A DNA stretch of 64,000 bases from JTS-AC122 sp050246015 (GTDB lineage Bacteria; Planctomycetota; Phycisphaerae; Phycisphaerales; UBA1924). Location: the NCBI GenBank assembly GCA_050246015.1, contig JBFWWU010000023.1, positions 1-64,000 on the forward strand. Reading direction: 5' to 3'. The position numbers were made by a program, and so were the translations under genes. Shown here one piece after another: positions 25,551-33,622 of the stretch (within the stretch, counting starts at the first letter, position 1; every line of letters begins with the position of its first letter). The notes below the pieces were generated by a model. The model was not told the origin of the DNA, did not search any database, and saw nothing but the letters and a program-made list of their open reading frames with translations.

Positions 25551-27038
25551 CTAGGCCGAGATCGTCGCTTTGCCGCCCAAGTGTCCGCGCAGCGCGGCGG
25601 GAATGGTGACGCTCCCGTCGGCGTTCTGGTACATTTCAAGGATCGGGATGAGGATCCGCGGGCTTGCCAGGACGGTGTTGTTCAGCGAGTGGCAGAATGT
25701 GGTCGGGCCGTGCCCCTTCTCACCACCGGCGCGGTATCGCATGTTGAGCCGGCGGCACTGGTAGTCGTAGAGCCGCGATGCGGAGTGTGTCTCGCCGTAC
25801 GCGCCCGAGTAACCACCGCTCTGCAGAGCGGTGCCACGCCCGGGCATCCAGCACTCGATATCCACCATGTCCGCGTTCTTCACGCCCAGGTCGCCGGTGC
25901 AGCATTGAAGCAAGCGATACGGTAGCGCGAGCGATCGCAGCAGTTCCTCGACGAACCCGATCATCTTCTTGTGCCACGATCGGCTCTCGGCTTCGTCCGC
26001 TTTGCAGATCACCACCTGTTCAACTTTGTCGAACTGATGGATGCGGTACAGGCCCGCCGTGTCCTTGCCCGCGGCGCCCGCTTCGCGTCGGAAGCACGTC
26101 GAAACCGTCGTGTACCGAAGGGGCAGGTCCTCTTCGCGCAGGATCTCATCCTGATGCAGGCCCATCAAACCGACTTCGCCCGTCCCGGTGAGGAAGAGAT
26201 CACGACTGCCTTTGGCGGCACTGCTCTCCAGAGCGGTAACCGCATCCGGGTTGTTTCGGTGCGTCTCATCGATGAGGTACGCCTGCTCGCGCCCCGCCGG
26301 GAAGAAGCCCGTCCCCACCATGCACTCTTCTCGGACGATGACCGGCACGCTCATCGCTTTGAACCCGTGCTTGTGGGTCATGAAGTCGAACGCGTACCGC
26401 AGCACGGCGTTGTGCAGGAGCATGCCATCGCCGGTCAGCACGTACGAGCGCGTCCCGGCCATCTTCACGCCGCGCTCGAAGTCCGCCAGACGAAGGTCCC
26501 GCACGAGTTCCATGTGTGACTTGGGCTTGAAACCTCGGTTGGCTTCGAATGACTTGCTCGGGTCAAACCCTGCCGTCGGCCCCTCCGCTCCGGGGTCGGG
26601 GCTCCATCGCTTGATCTCGACGTTGTCTTCCGAGCCCTTCCCGACCGGCACGTCGGAATCGGGCGGCAGCGGAATCGTCAGGAGAATCTCTCGCACTTTC
26701 GGTTCGAGCGCCGCCGCTTTCCCTTCGACCTCCACAATCTGCGATTTCAGCGTGCCGGGGCGCGCCTTGAGTTCATCGAGTTCGCGCTGCAACTGAGACT
26801 TGCGGGCCGGGTCCGACTCGCCGAGTTTCTTCAGTTCGCCGGTCAACCTCCCCATCTGGGGTCCGAGTTCCTTCTCGATCTTCTTCTGCTCGGCGCGCAG
26901 CGTTTCCTGCTGCGTCAGCAGCGACCGATGCTCGCGATCCAAATCCAGCAAACGATCGATATCAACCGCGACGTTTTTCTTGCGGCAGCCGTCGCGGAAT
27001 CGATCAGGGTTCTCTCGCAGTTGTTTCAGGTCGATCAT
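25551..27038 (-). CDS. serS: Seryl-tRNA synthetase with two in-frame repeat insertions
   Basis: Class II synthetase that charges tRNA-Ser. The N-terminal helical arm (residues 25-115, LDREHRSLLTQQETLRAEQK and onward) grips the long variable arm of tRNA-Ser. The core has LTGTGEVGLMGLH, motif 2 STCFRREAGAAGKDTAGLYR and motif 3 SLNNTVLASPRILIPILEMY. At 495 residues it is about 70 longer than usual. Two palindromic repeats sit in frame: about residues 268-274 (within DAVTALESSAAKG) and 402-410 (within RGTALQSGGYSG). Both precede conserved blocks and so fall in loops. The start at MIDLKQLRENPD is conserved across the family. Confidence 0.95.
   Translation of the reverse strand: MIDLKQLRENPDRFRDGCRKKNVAVDIDRLLDLDREHRSLLTQQETLRAEQKKIEKELGPQMGRLTGELKKLGESDPARKSQLQRELDELKARPGTLKSQIVEVEGKAAALEPKVREILLTIPLPPDSDVPVGKGSEDNVEIKRWSPDPGAEGPTAGFDPSKSFEANRGFKPKSHMELVRDLRLADFERGVKMAGTRSYVLTGDGMLLHNAVLRYAFDFMTHKHGFKAMSVPVIVREECMVGTGFFPAGREQAYLIDETHRNNPDAVTALESSAAKGSRDLFLTGTGEVGLMGLHQDEILREEDLPLRYTTVSTCFRREAGAAGKDTAGLYRIHQFDKVEQVVICKADEAESRSWHKKMIGFVEELLRSLALPYRLLQCCTGDLGVKNADMVDIECWMPGRGTALQSGGYSGAYGETHSASRLYDYQCRRLNMRYRAGGEKGHGPTTFCHSLNNTVLASPRILIPILEMYQNADGSVTIPAALRGHLGGKATISA
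25812..25838. repeat. Family B palindrome inside serS (copy 1)
   Basis: CACCGCTCTGCAGAGCGGTG (25814-25833) is a perfect 20-bp palindrome, flanked by AAC and CCAC. It encodes the peptide GTALQSG in the serS frame, close to GGTALQSS of aspS. Confidence 0.8.
26214..26242. repeat. Family B palindrome inside serS (copy 2)
   Basis: CACTGCTCTCCAGAGCGGT (26219-26237), one arm slightly diverged. It is read in a different frame from copy 1, giving VTALESSAA, so the frame was preserved although the reading differs. Confidence 0.75.
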
Positions 27039-27082
27039 GGCCGGTGAGTGTACCCCGCCGGCCTGCGCGGTACCCCGGGGGC

Positions 27083-27967
27083 CTATTTCTCATAGAAATA
27101 GAGCGTGGCTTTCCCCGCGTTGGCGTCCGCCAGCAGCGCGATCGCGTCCTTGGCGTACTTCTCGGCCTTGGGCCCGCTGCCGTTGTAGGACTTGATCACC
27201 CGCTCGAGTTGCTCGCGGCTCAGCGCGCCGCTGTGGCAGGTGCGTCCGGTCGCGCGGTCGATCAACTCGCGCAGATGGGCCGCGCAGTAATACAGGTCGG
27301 CGCGCCAGTCATCACCGGGGATCCGCGTGTCCTGGTCCCACCCCAGGATCCGGTACCGCACGTCGTCGGGCATCGGCGGGCGCCCGTACATCGTTTCCGA
27401 GTACGCGGCCGCGCGGCGGAGCGTGCTGCGCTTCATGTTGGCGAATCCGGATGATGCGTTGGCGTACTTGTCGGGCACGACATCCCAGAACCACTCGTCC
27501 ATGATCGCCGCGAATGTCTGTGTGCTGCGCTCGGCGAACTGACCGAACTTGCGGAACATCGTCGCGCCGGGGGCGTTTTCCTGCTGCAGGATGACCGCCA
27601 GCAGCATGTGCGGCACGCCGTGGTACTCCGCCGCTTCCTTCACCCACCGTCGGATTTCCTTGTCGGGCACCTCAAGCCGCAGGCCCTCTCCCTGCGCCGG
27701 GACGTACCACATCACCTGCAGCGGCGAGGGCAGGTCACCGCTGTAACTCTTGACTTTGTCCAGCCCGGCCAGTGACGTGCGCTCCATCCCCGAGCACGGA
27801 CACCCCGCCCCGCCCGAACCACCCGCCGCGGGTTTCGTGCCCGACGAAGCCGGATGCACACCCGACGGCTTGGGCGCGCCCGAGTTGGCCAGCACCAGCG
27901 TGCCGTCATCCTGCAGCGCCGGCTCGCTGGTGGCGCCCTGTACTCCCGGCGGTCTTGCCGATCCCAT
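27083..27967 (-). CDS. Putative lysozyme/transglycosylase-like protein
   Basis: 294 residues. The ATG at 27967 is chosen for the GGAGG seven nt upstream; a GTG 27 nt earlier lacks one. The first 65 residues are Gly/Pro/Ser-rich with a CPC motif and no signal peptide. From about residue 95 the pattern is that of a lysozyme-like fold: EIRRWVKEAAEYHGVPHMLL then AVILQQENAPG (Glu in the position of a catalytic acid), SSGFANMKRSTLRRAAAY, and RVIKSYNGSGPKAEKYAKDA near the end, like the YNxG/xxxYA signature of lytic transglycosylases. It may cut peptidoglycan, possibly as an effector. It is next to ugd, which gives no functional link. Confidence 0.55.
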   Translation of the reverse strand: MGSARPPGVQGATSEPALQDDGTLVLANSGAPKPSGVHPASSGTKPAAGGSGGAGCPCSGMERTSLAGLDKVKSYSGDLPSPLQVMWYVPAQGEGLRLEVPDKEIRRWVKEAAEYHGVPHMLLAVILQQENAPGATMFRKFGQFAERSTQTFAAIMDEWFWDVVPDKYANASSGFANMKRSTLRRAAAYSETMYGRPPMPDDVRYRILGWDQDTRIPGDDWRADLYYCAAHLRELIDRATGRTCHSGALSREQLERVIKSYNGSGPKAEKYAKDAIALLADANAGKATLYFYEK

Positions 27968-28010
27968 GCACGCCTCCGATGGGCCGCTCACCACGCCGAT
28001 CGGGCCGCGC

Positions 28011-29366
28011 TCACTGCGGCTTCACCGGCGCTCGACCCACGGAATAGTACGCGAAGCCGAGTTCGCTGATGTGCTGACGCCGGTAGAGGTTCCGGCCGTC
28101 GAAGATCACGCGACCCTTCATGCTCCGCGCGATCCGGTCAAAGTCCGGGTTCTTGAACTCGTCCCAATCGGTCGAAATCACGAGCCCATCGGCCCCTTCC
28201 ACGCACGCGTACATGTCGTCCACGATGTCGAAGTTGGGCCCGAGGTCGCGCCGGGCGTTTTCGTTCGCGACCGGATCGAACGCCCTCACTTTCGCGCCGA
28301 ACGACAGCGCCTTGCGCATCAGCGTGATCGCCGGCGCTTCGCGGATGTCGTCGGTGCGCGGCTTGAACGCGATGCCCCAGAACGCGAGCGTCCTGCCCGT
28401 CAGCCCGCCGGGCGCGTCCTTCGCTTTGAAGTGCCCGAGGATCTTGCCGAAGAAGCGGTCGCGCTGCGCCTGATTGAGATCGTGCACCGCCTTGTTCACC
28501 GGCGTCGGCACACCCGCCTTCTCCCCCATCATGATGCACGCGAGCGTGTCCTTGGGGAAGCACGAGCCGCCGTACCCGAGCCCCGGATACAGGAACTGAT
28601 TCCCGATCCGCTTGTCCGACGTCATCCCCTCGCGCACGCGGTTCACGTCGGCGCCGTACGCCTCGCACAGGTTCGCCATTTCATTGATGAACGAGATCTT
28701 GCACGCGAGCATCGCGTTGCTCGCGTACTTCACCATCTCGCTGGACAGGATGTCCATCACGTAGATCGGATGCCCGTTGCGCACGAACGGGTCGTACAGG
28801 TCGCGCATCAGTTCGCCGACGGTTTCGCGCTCCACGCCCACCACAACTCGGTCCGGCTTGTTGAAGTCGTCGATCGCCGCCCCTTCCTTGAGGAACTCGG
28901 GGTTGTTGGCCACCTCGAAGGGAATGGTGGGTCCCACCTTGGCGCGGATGCGGTCGCGCACCGCGATCGTCGTCCCGACCGGGACGGTGGACTTCACGAC
29001 GATCACCTTGGGCTTCTGCTTGGGCCCCAGCGTCGTCAGCACGTCCGCGATCGCGTCCGCCGCGCTGTGGATGTACTTCATGTCCGTGTGCCCGCGATCG
29101 TCGCTGGGCGTCCCGACGCAGATGAAAATCATGTCCGCGTCGCGGTGGGCCTCCATCGCGTCGGTGGTGAACGTGAGCCGCTTGGCCGCGATGTTCCGGT
29201 CGAGCAGTTCGTTCAGTCCCGGCTCGTAGATGGGGCTCTCGCCGCGGCGCAGTTTCTGCACCTTCGCCTCGTCCACGTCAAGGCAGACGACGTTATTGCC
29301 GGTATTCGAGAGGCACACGCCCGTCACCAAGCCCACGTACCCCGTGCCGACCATCGTCAAACGCAT
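28011..29366 (-). CDS. ugd: UDP-glucose 6-dehydrogenase
   Basis: 451 residues. Oxidises UDP-glucose to UDP-glucuronate with two NAD+, supplying glucuronate for surface polysaccharide. The Rossmann start is MRLTMVGTGYVGLVTGVCLS. Conserved blocks: STVPVGTT, NPEFLKEGAAIDDF, SEMVKYASNAMLACKISFIN and the catalytic cysteine C269 in GYGGSCFPKD. The C-terminal domain (LAFWGIAFKPRTDDIREAPA) closes the NAD+ site. Length is normal. It lies upstream of the exopolysaccharide locus in the same orientation, consistent with a precursor role. A related GDP-mannose dehydrogenase remains possible, since these enzymes share motifs. Confidence 0.9.
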   Translation of the reverse strand: MRLTMVGTGYVGLVTGVCLSNTGNNVVCLDVDEAKVQKLRRGESPIYEPGLNELLDRNIAAKRLTFTTDAMEAHRDADMIFICVGTPSDDRGHTDMKYIHSAADAIADVLTTLGPKQKPKVIVVKSTVPVGTTIAVRDRIRAKVGPTIPFEVANNPEFLKEGAAIDDFNKPDRVVVGVERETVGELMRDLYDPFVRNGHPIYVMDILSSEMVKYASNAMLACKISFINEMANLCEAYGADVNRVREGMTSDKRIGNQFLYPGLGYGGSCFPKDTLACIMMGEKAGVPTPVNKAVHDLNQAQRDRFFGKILGHFKAKDAPGGLTGRTLAFWGIAFKPRTDDIREAPAITLMRKALSFGAKVRAFDPVANENARRDLGPNFDIVDDMYACVEGADGLVISTDWDEFKNPDFDRIARSMKGRVIFDGRNLYRRQHISELGFAYYSVGRAPVKPQ

Positions 29367-29544
29367 CGTTTCGCTCCACTAGCCCGATCCGGGCGTCCGC
29401 TGAGGCGGGGAGCCCGATGGGGGACCGAGTATATCGACCCTGCCGCGCCGCTTCCCTGCGTTGCACGCCGGCGCTCCCTGCTTCGCACGAAGTTTATCGG
29501 TCAGAATCACCCCGCACGTTGGCGGCGCGGGCGGCGGAAATGAA

Positions 29545-29582
29545 CAGCCCGGGCGGGTCGAGTTCGACCGCCGCCCGGGCTG
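29545..29582 (-). terminator. Strong hairpin after the 138-residue gene
   Basis: CAGCCCGGGCGG (29545-29556) and CCGCCCGGGCTG (29571-29582) form a perfect 12-bp stem with an inner GTCGA/TCGAC stem. On the minus strand it is followed by TTCATTTCC. It ends the transcript that begins upstream of 30038. Confidence 0.65.
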
Positions 29583-29621
29583 ATGGCGAGGAGGCTATTT
29601 CGATCACGTCCCCGATCGACG

Positions 29622-30038
29622 TCACGCCGGCCAGGCGACCGTCATCGACCGCGGCGCGTCCGGCGATCCGTCGGCCCGGCGCAGTTGCACGAAGACTTCG
29701 ATCATGGCCGGTTTGGCGTCCTTCACGTGCACGCGGTACTGCACGCTCCGCGCATCGCCCGCCGACGGGTCGATGCAGTTCCCCCAGGTGAAGTACTCCT
29801 TCCCCTGCGCCCCGGCGGATCGAGCCTGAAGCCGCATCGCGTCGGGCTCCAAGACGACGCCCGTCAGGTGGCGGGCCTTGATCCGCACTCGCCAGGCGCC
29901 GGTGTCACGATCGGTCTCCTTGTACGCCGCGAACGCGTAGTCGTCGTTCAGCACCGCGTCGTAGGCATCGAGGTACCCCAGGGGCGTGATGTCGGTTCGC
30001 GAATCGGAGTCGGGTGCGGCCACGAGTTGAGTCTGCAT
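29622..30038 (-). CDS. Small protein of unknown function
   Basis: 138 residues, with a perfect AAGGAGG nine nt before the ATG. No signal peptide or membrane helix. The sequence is strand-rich (AWRVRIKARHLTGVVLEPDA, RSVQYRVHVKDAKPAMIEVF, VQLRRADGSPDAPRS), so a small beta-sandwich is likely. No family recognised. It is followed by a hairpin and precedes ugd by 255 nt. Confidence 0.65.
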   Translation of the reverse strand: MQTQLVAAPDSDSRTDITPLGYLDAYDAVLNDDYAFAAYKETDRDTGAWRVRIKARHLTGVVLEPDAMRLQARSAGAQGKEYFTWGNCIDPSAGDARSVQYRVHVKDAKPAMIEVFVQLRRADGSPDAPRSMTVAWPA

Positions 30039-30083
30039 GATGAGCCTCCTTTTTAGCGGTGTGCGAACGGGAAGGCGACGCGG

Positions 30084-30395
30084 TCAGCGCGACACTTCCA
30101 GCCAGATGAACAGTCCGATGAGGAACGCCGCGGGAAATCCGCCGACCAGAGCGGCCAGCCCGGGCCGCCCTTCCACCAGCGCCCAGACTGCGCCGGTCAT
30201 GAGCGCGGTGCCGATGATCGCCGTTGCGAGCAGCCCGGCCTTCAGCCTCGCCAGCATCTGCGGCGAACTGTTGGGCGCGCCCGCCAGCAGCAGCACGAAC
30301 AGGCCGAGCGATGCCATGACCCCGGCAATGATCGCGAGAATGGCAAGCACGCTGAGCACCGTCGATCTCCAGGCGGTTTGGGTTGTCGTCGTCAT
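30084..30395 (-). CDS. Small three-helix membrane protein
   Basis: 103 residues from MTTTTQTAWRS. Three hydrophobic helices: roughly residues 13-34 (VLAILAIIAGVMASLGLFVL), 50-72 (AGLLATAIIGTALMTGAVWA) and 79-98 (LAALVGGFPAAFLIGLFIW). AAGG lies eight nt before the start. Function unknown; it may belong to a transcript with the next small genes. Confidence 0.65.
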   Translation of the reverse strand: MTTTTQTAWRSTVLSVLAILAIIAGVMASLGLFVLLLAGAPNSSPQMLARLKAGLLATAIIGTALMTGAVWALVEGRPGLAALVGGFPAAFLIGLFIWLEVSR

Positions 30396-30489
30396 GTAGG
30401 ACCTTGGAAGTGAATCCGCGGACCAAACCCGCGGCACCGTTCAATGCGACGCCCGATCGCCCGGCGGCTACCACAAACTCATCGGTCCC

Positions 30490-31050
30490 CTACCTGGCCC
30501 CAGACTCCGGCGTGCTCGCCGGCTTGGTGAGCGTCAGGGCGTGCACGGGCGCCAGCCGCCCCAGCACGTGCCCGGTCACGCCGTTGTACGTCTGGATGCC
30601 CGCCTCGTCGCACGCAAAACGGACCTGGTCGATATCCGAGCGCAGCAGGATCATCACCTGCATCGGCGTGACACGCGGGTCATGCGCCAGCGCCGCGATG
30701 GCCAGCCGCGCGGATCGCGTCACCGTCGCATCAACGGGAAAGTCGTTCGCGGCCTGGGCCGCCTCCGCCGCATCGATCGCCCAGCGCATCGCGTCCACGG
30801 CGGCTCTCCCGCCCGGGTTCACCCGCGCCGCCACCGCGCCTCCCAGCACTCGGCGCTCCCGGTGCATCCCATCTCCCTCCGCGGCGCACCGCTCGATCGC
30901 ATCGCACCCCCGCATGATCGCCTCGTGCGCGTCCCGGGGCCCGTCCGCCATCATCGCCAGGGCCCCGCGCCGCACCATCCGCGCGGCGATCAGCGTCTGC
31001 GCCCACAGCGGCAGCGTCTCGAACCCGTCCACGTCCAACAGACTCGGCAC
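30490..31050 (-). CDS. Protein of unknown function
   Basis: 186 residues from GTG 31050, chosen because GGAG lies ten nt upstream; the open frame extends further but without homology-like character. Mostly helical and Ala/Arg-rich (LPLWAQTLIAARMVRRGALA, AHEAIMRGCDAIERCAAEG, AAVDAMRWAIDAAEAAQAAN, then ARLAIAALAHDPRVTPMQVM). The C-terminal part (ILLRSDIDQVRFACDEAGIQ) looks like a small sensor-type helix-strand segment. No family recognised. Confidence 0.55.
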   Translation of the reverse strand: MPSLLDVDGFETLPLWAQTLIAARMVRRGALAMMADGPRDAHEAIMRGCDAIERCAAEGDGMHRERRVLGGAVAARVNPGGRAAVDAMRWAIDAAEAAQAANDFPVDATVTRSARLAIAALAHDPRVTPMQVMILLRSDIDQVRFACDEAGIQTYNGVTGHVLGRLAPVHALTLTKPASTPESGAR

Positions 31051-31079
31051 GCTTTTTCTCCAAGCAGGACCGTCGCGGG

Positions 31080-31379
31080 TTATCGTCCCTTGGCCGCCTC
31101 GATCACCCATCGCACGGCGTTCACCAGCACCAGCGCCACCACGAACACTGAGATCCAGTTCGGCACGCGCTTGAGCAGCCAGAGATTCCACATCAGCCCC
31201 GCGGCGTACATCAACCCCACGACCCCCCCGATGATCGACACCCCGATCAGGAGTCCCACCGCCATCCCTCGCTGCGGGTCGTGCTGCTTGGGCGGCGTGG
31301 CGATCGCCAACCACGGCCCGGCGATCCAGATCGCCAGCACCACCCACGTCATCACCATGACCGCGCGCGAATCCAGCAT
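31080..31379 (-). CDS. Small membrane protein
   Basis: 99 residues from the ATG giving MLDSRAVMVMTWVVLAIWIA, with GGGAG nine nt before it. Three hydrophobic stretches: 7-24, 38-58 (VGLLIGVSIIGGVVGLMYAA) and 70-88 (WISVFVVALVLVNAVRWV). No family recognised. It is one of a run of four small genes on the minus strand between pfkA and ugd. Confidence 0.55.
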   Translation of the reverse strand: MLDSRAVMVMTWVVLAIWIAGPWLAIATPPKQHDPQRGMAVGLLIGVSIIGGVVGLMYAAGLMWNLWLLKRVPNWISVFVVALVLVNAVRWVIEAAKGR

Positions 31380-31523
31380 TGCATGCGCTCCCGCTGCCCT
31401 CAATCCGCCTGAGTTCAATGCGACGCCGGGACCGGTCAGGGCCAGCGACTTCCAGAAGCATCACGAGAAACCCGCCGCGCCGCCCGGGGGGGCGGGGGGG
31501 GGAGATGGGGGATCGGAGGCGGA

Positions 31524-32630
31524 TCAGTCTCCGAAACTCGTGTACACGGCCCGCGCCGCCGCCACGAGCGGATGATCCACCGGCACCAGCCGCTGACGCC
31601 CCGCGCACTCGCTGAGCGGCACATCCGTCAGCCGAAGCCCGGTCATCGCCACCATGCGCCCCCGGGCGCCGTCACGCAGCAGCCGCATCGCTTCGTGCCC
31701 GAACTGAGTGGCGAGCACCCGGTCGGCGGCCACCGGGCTCCCGCCGCGCTGCACGTGCCCCAGAACGACGTGCCGGCATTCGATCTTTGTGGCTCGCTCG
31801 ATATGGTCCGATACGTACTTGGCGATGCCCCCCAGCCGGATGGGGTCGGGCAGGGTCGGATCAACCGCGGCGACGACCGGCGTACCGCCGCGCGGCCTGG
31901 CCCCTTCGGCGATGCACACCACCGAGTAGCGCTTCCCCATCCGCGACCGGGCCACGATCGCCGCCTCCACCGCCTCCAGTGAAAAGGGGATCTCGGGGAT
32001 CATGATCACATCCGCGCCGCTGGCAACCCCGGCGTGCAGCGCGATCCACCCCGCGTTGCGCCCCATCACTTCGACGAACAGCGCGCGGTGGTGCGACGCC
32101 GCCGTCGTGTGCACTCGATCCAGCGCCCCGGTCGCCGTCTCCACCGCCGTCAGGAATCCGAAGGTCAGATCCGTGCCGAAGAGGTCATTGTCGATGGTCT
32201 TTGGAATCCCGATGACGTTGACGGCGGCGCCGCCCGCCCGGTCGATGTGATCCGCGATCGTCATCGATCCGTCTCCCCCGATCACCACCAGCGCATCCAG
32301 CCCGTGGCGACGGTATGTCTCGAAGCAACGCTCGGTGACGTCGGCGTACTGCGGTTCACCCGTCGCCGACGTCCCGACGCGGTACCGGGTGGGCGTCGAG
32401 CGATTGCACGTTCCCAGGATCGTGCCCCCGGAGGTGAGGATTCCAGACACGTCCGCGGCGCTCAGGTCGCGCCCGCGGTCTTCGATCAGTCCGAGGAAGC
32501 CGTCCTCGAACCCGACGACCTCGATGCCGTGGTACGCCGCGTCCTTGGTGACGGCTCGGATGACCGCGTTCAGCCCCGGACAATCACCCCCGCCGGTGAG
32601 CATCCCGATTCGCCTGATCGATGTCGCCAT
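31524..32630 (-). CDS. pfkA: 6-phosphofructokinase
   Basis: 368 residues. Phosphorylates fructose 6-phosphate in glycolysis, in the cytosol. Motifs: RIGMLTGGGDCPGLNAVIR (residues 7-25), TSGGTILGTCNRS, the nucleotide/PPi site VVIGGDGSM (GGDG at 118-121), PKTIDND (K144) and EVMGRNAGWIALHAG. Gly in GGDG points to ATP rather than pyrophosphate, while Lys in PKTIDND is usual in PPi enzymes; the two together occur in the group III family. Start MATSIRRIG is chosen because the family begins there, seven codons after the first ATG. Phosphoryl donor is thus likely ATP but not certain. Confidence 0.93.
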   Translation of the reverse strand: MATSIRRIGMLTGGGDCPGLNAVIRAVTKDAAYHGIEVVGFEDGFLGLIEDRGRDLSAADVSGILTSGGTILGTCNRSTPTRYRVGTSATGEPQYADVTERCFETYRRHGLDALVVIGGDGSMTIADHIDRAGGAAVNVIGIPKTIDNDLFGTDLTFGFLTAVETATGALDRVHTTAASHHRALFVEVMGRNAGWIALHAGVASGADVIMIPEIPFSLEAVEAAIVARSRMGKRYSVVCIAEGARPRGGTPVVAAVDPTLPDPIRLGGIAKYVSDHIERATKIECRHVVLGHVQRGGSPVAADRVLATQFGHEAMRLLRDGARGRMVAMTGLRLTDVPLSECAGRQRLVPVDHPLVAAARAVYTSFGD

Positions 32631-32671
32631 GGACGAGCATACCCGCGTCAAGAGGCGGACGCGGGGGCGCC

Positions 32672-32702
32672 AAAAACAGAGAACCCCGCCGAAGCGGGGT
32701 CC
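32672..32702 (-). terminator. Intrinsic terminator of the PEP-CTERM-type gene
   Basis: ACCCCGC (32683-32689) and GCGGGGT (32694-32700) form a hairpin with a four-nt loop. On the minus strand it is followed by TCTCTGTTTTTGG. It separates the PEP-CTERM-type gene from pfkA. Confidence 0.85.
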
Positions 32703-32733
32703 TCGTGAGAATCAGGTTTCAATCGAGACTGCA

Positions 32734-33447
32734 TCAGGCAAGACGGCGGCGGCGGATGCCGGCGACGCCGAGGATGCCCGCCAGACCGGCGAGGCCGGCC
32801 GACGGCAGCGGAATCGGCTGCACGCACGACGCCTGATCAACGCCCGAGTCCGGGAGGTTGAACACCACGGATCCCGTCGCGCCGCGGTTCAGGACGAACG
32901 TGTAGGTCGTCGCGATCCGGTACGGCGTGGCGACGGGAGTCACGACGGTGGTCGGACCCTGGCCGCGGTTGAAGACGACGGTGCCGGGACCGCCGGCGAC
33001 TTCCGCCTGATTGAGCGTCGGGAGGGCGGTCGTCTCGTGCGTCGAAGTGACGTTCAGCGACGCCGACTGACCAGCGCCGGAGAAGTTCGCATCACCGTTG
33101 AACTGGTGCGAGCCCGTCCAACCGAGCGCCACGGGGATGTCATAGTCCTGCACGATGGTGACGGTCAGCGTGACGTTCCCGCTCATCGAGCTGGTGAACG
33201 AAAACTGGGTGAGCGTCAACAGCAGGTTGCACCCACCGTCGAAGCTGCTGGCATTGACCACGCCGCTGAACGACGCGCCACCGATATTCCCGCTGATGCT
33301 CGTAGAGCTCTGGCCGTTGACCGCCAGCACGTTCGAGTTCCCGAAGGATCCCCCGAAGTTGCCGCCGATCGTGACCAGTGCTCCCGAAGCCGAGCCCGCC
33401 GCGGCAGCGAGAATTGCCGCAGCAAGGATTGAACTGAGAGTCTTCAT
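32734..33447 (-). CDS. PEP-CTERM-type surface protein (exosortase substrate)
   Basis: 237 residues from MKTLSSILAAAILAAAAGSA, with AGGAAG before the ATG. The signal peptide is cut after about residue 22. The body is Ser/Thr/Gly-rich beta structure (NSNVLAVNGQSSTSISGNIG, NVTLTVTIVQDYDIPVALGW). The C-terminus is a sorting signal: IPLPSAGLAGLAGILGVAG then IRRRR, i.e. a PLPxA motif, a hydrophobic helix and a basic tail, as used by exosortases. It would be anchored or released at the cell surface by the exosortase encoded at 42201-43073. The promoter and terminator make it a single-gene unit. Confidence 0.8.
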   Translation of the reverse strand: MKTLSSILAAAILAAAAGSASGALVTIGGNFGGSFGNSNVLAVNGQSSTSISGNIGGASFSGVVNASSFDGGCNLLLTLTQFSFTSSMSGNVTLTVTIVQDYDIPVALGWTGSHQFNGDANFSGAGQSASLNVTSTHETTALPTLNQAEVAGGPGTVVFNRGQGPTTVVTPVATPYRIATTYTFVLNRGATGSVVFNLPDSGVDQASCVQPIPLPSAGLAGLAGILGVAGIRRRRLA

Positions 33448-33519
33448 AGTGATTCTTCCTACGCACAAATCTGAACACATGTTGGAGTAGAGGTATGAAG
33501 CGTCATGGCTTCGACGTCA

Positions 33520-33553
33520 GCATCTATCATAGATGCCCAAGTCGTTGATGCAA
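33520..33553 (-). promoter_or_regulatory. Promoter and overlapping palindrome for the PEP-CTERM-type gene
   Basis: On the minus strand TTGCAT (33548-33553) and TATGAT (33526-33531) are 16 nt apart, a good sigma-70 type promoter about 79 nt before the start codon. GCATCTATCATAGATGC (33520-33536) is a perfect 8-bp inverted repeat around one base and covers the -10 box, so a bound protein would block transcription. Confidence 0.65.
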
Positions 33554-33622
33554 ACCATTTTAGGGGTCACATGTCGATTCTCCTTGTAAAAGATTCTGAG
33601 AGCACGTCGAATAACCACGCAG

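Noticed and set aside
33560..33590. Ribosome site followed by ATG-TGA on the minus strand upstream of the PEP-CTERM-type gene
   Set aside because: It lies upstream of the predicted promoter and would encode a single residue; no evidence of a leader peptide.
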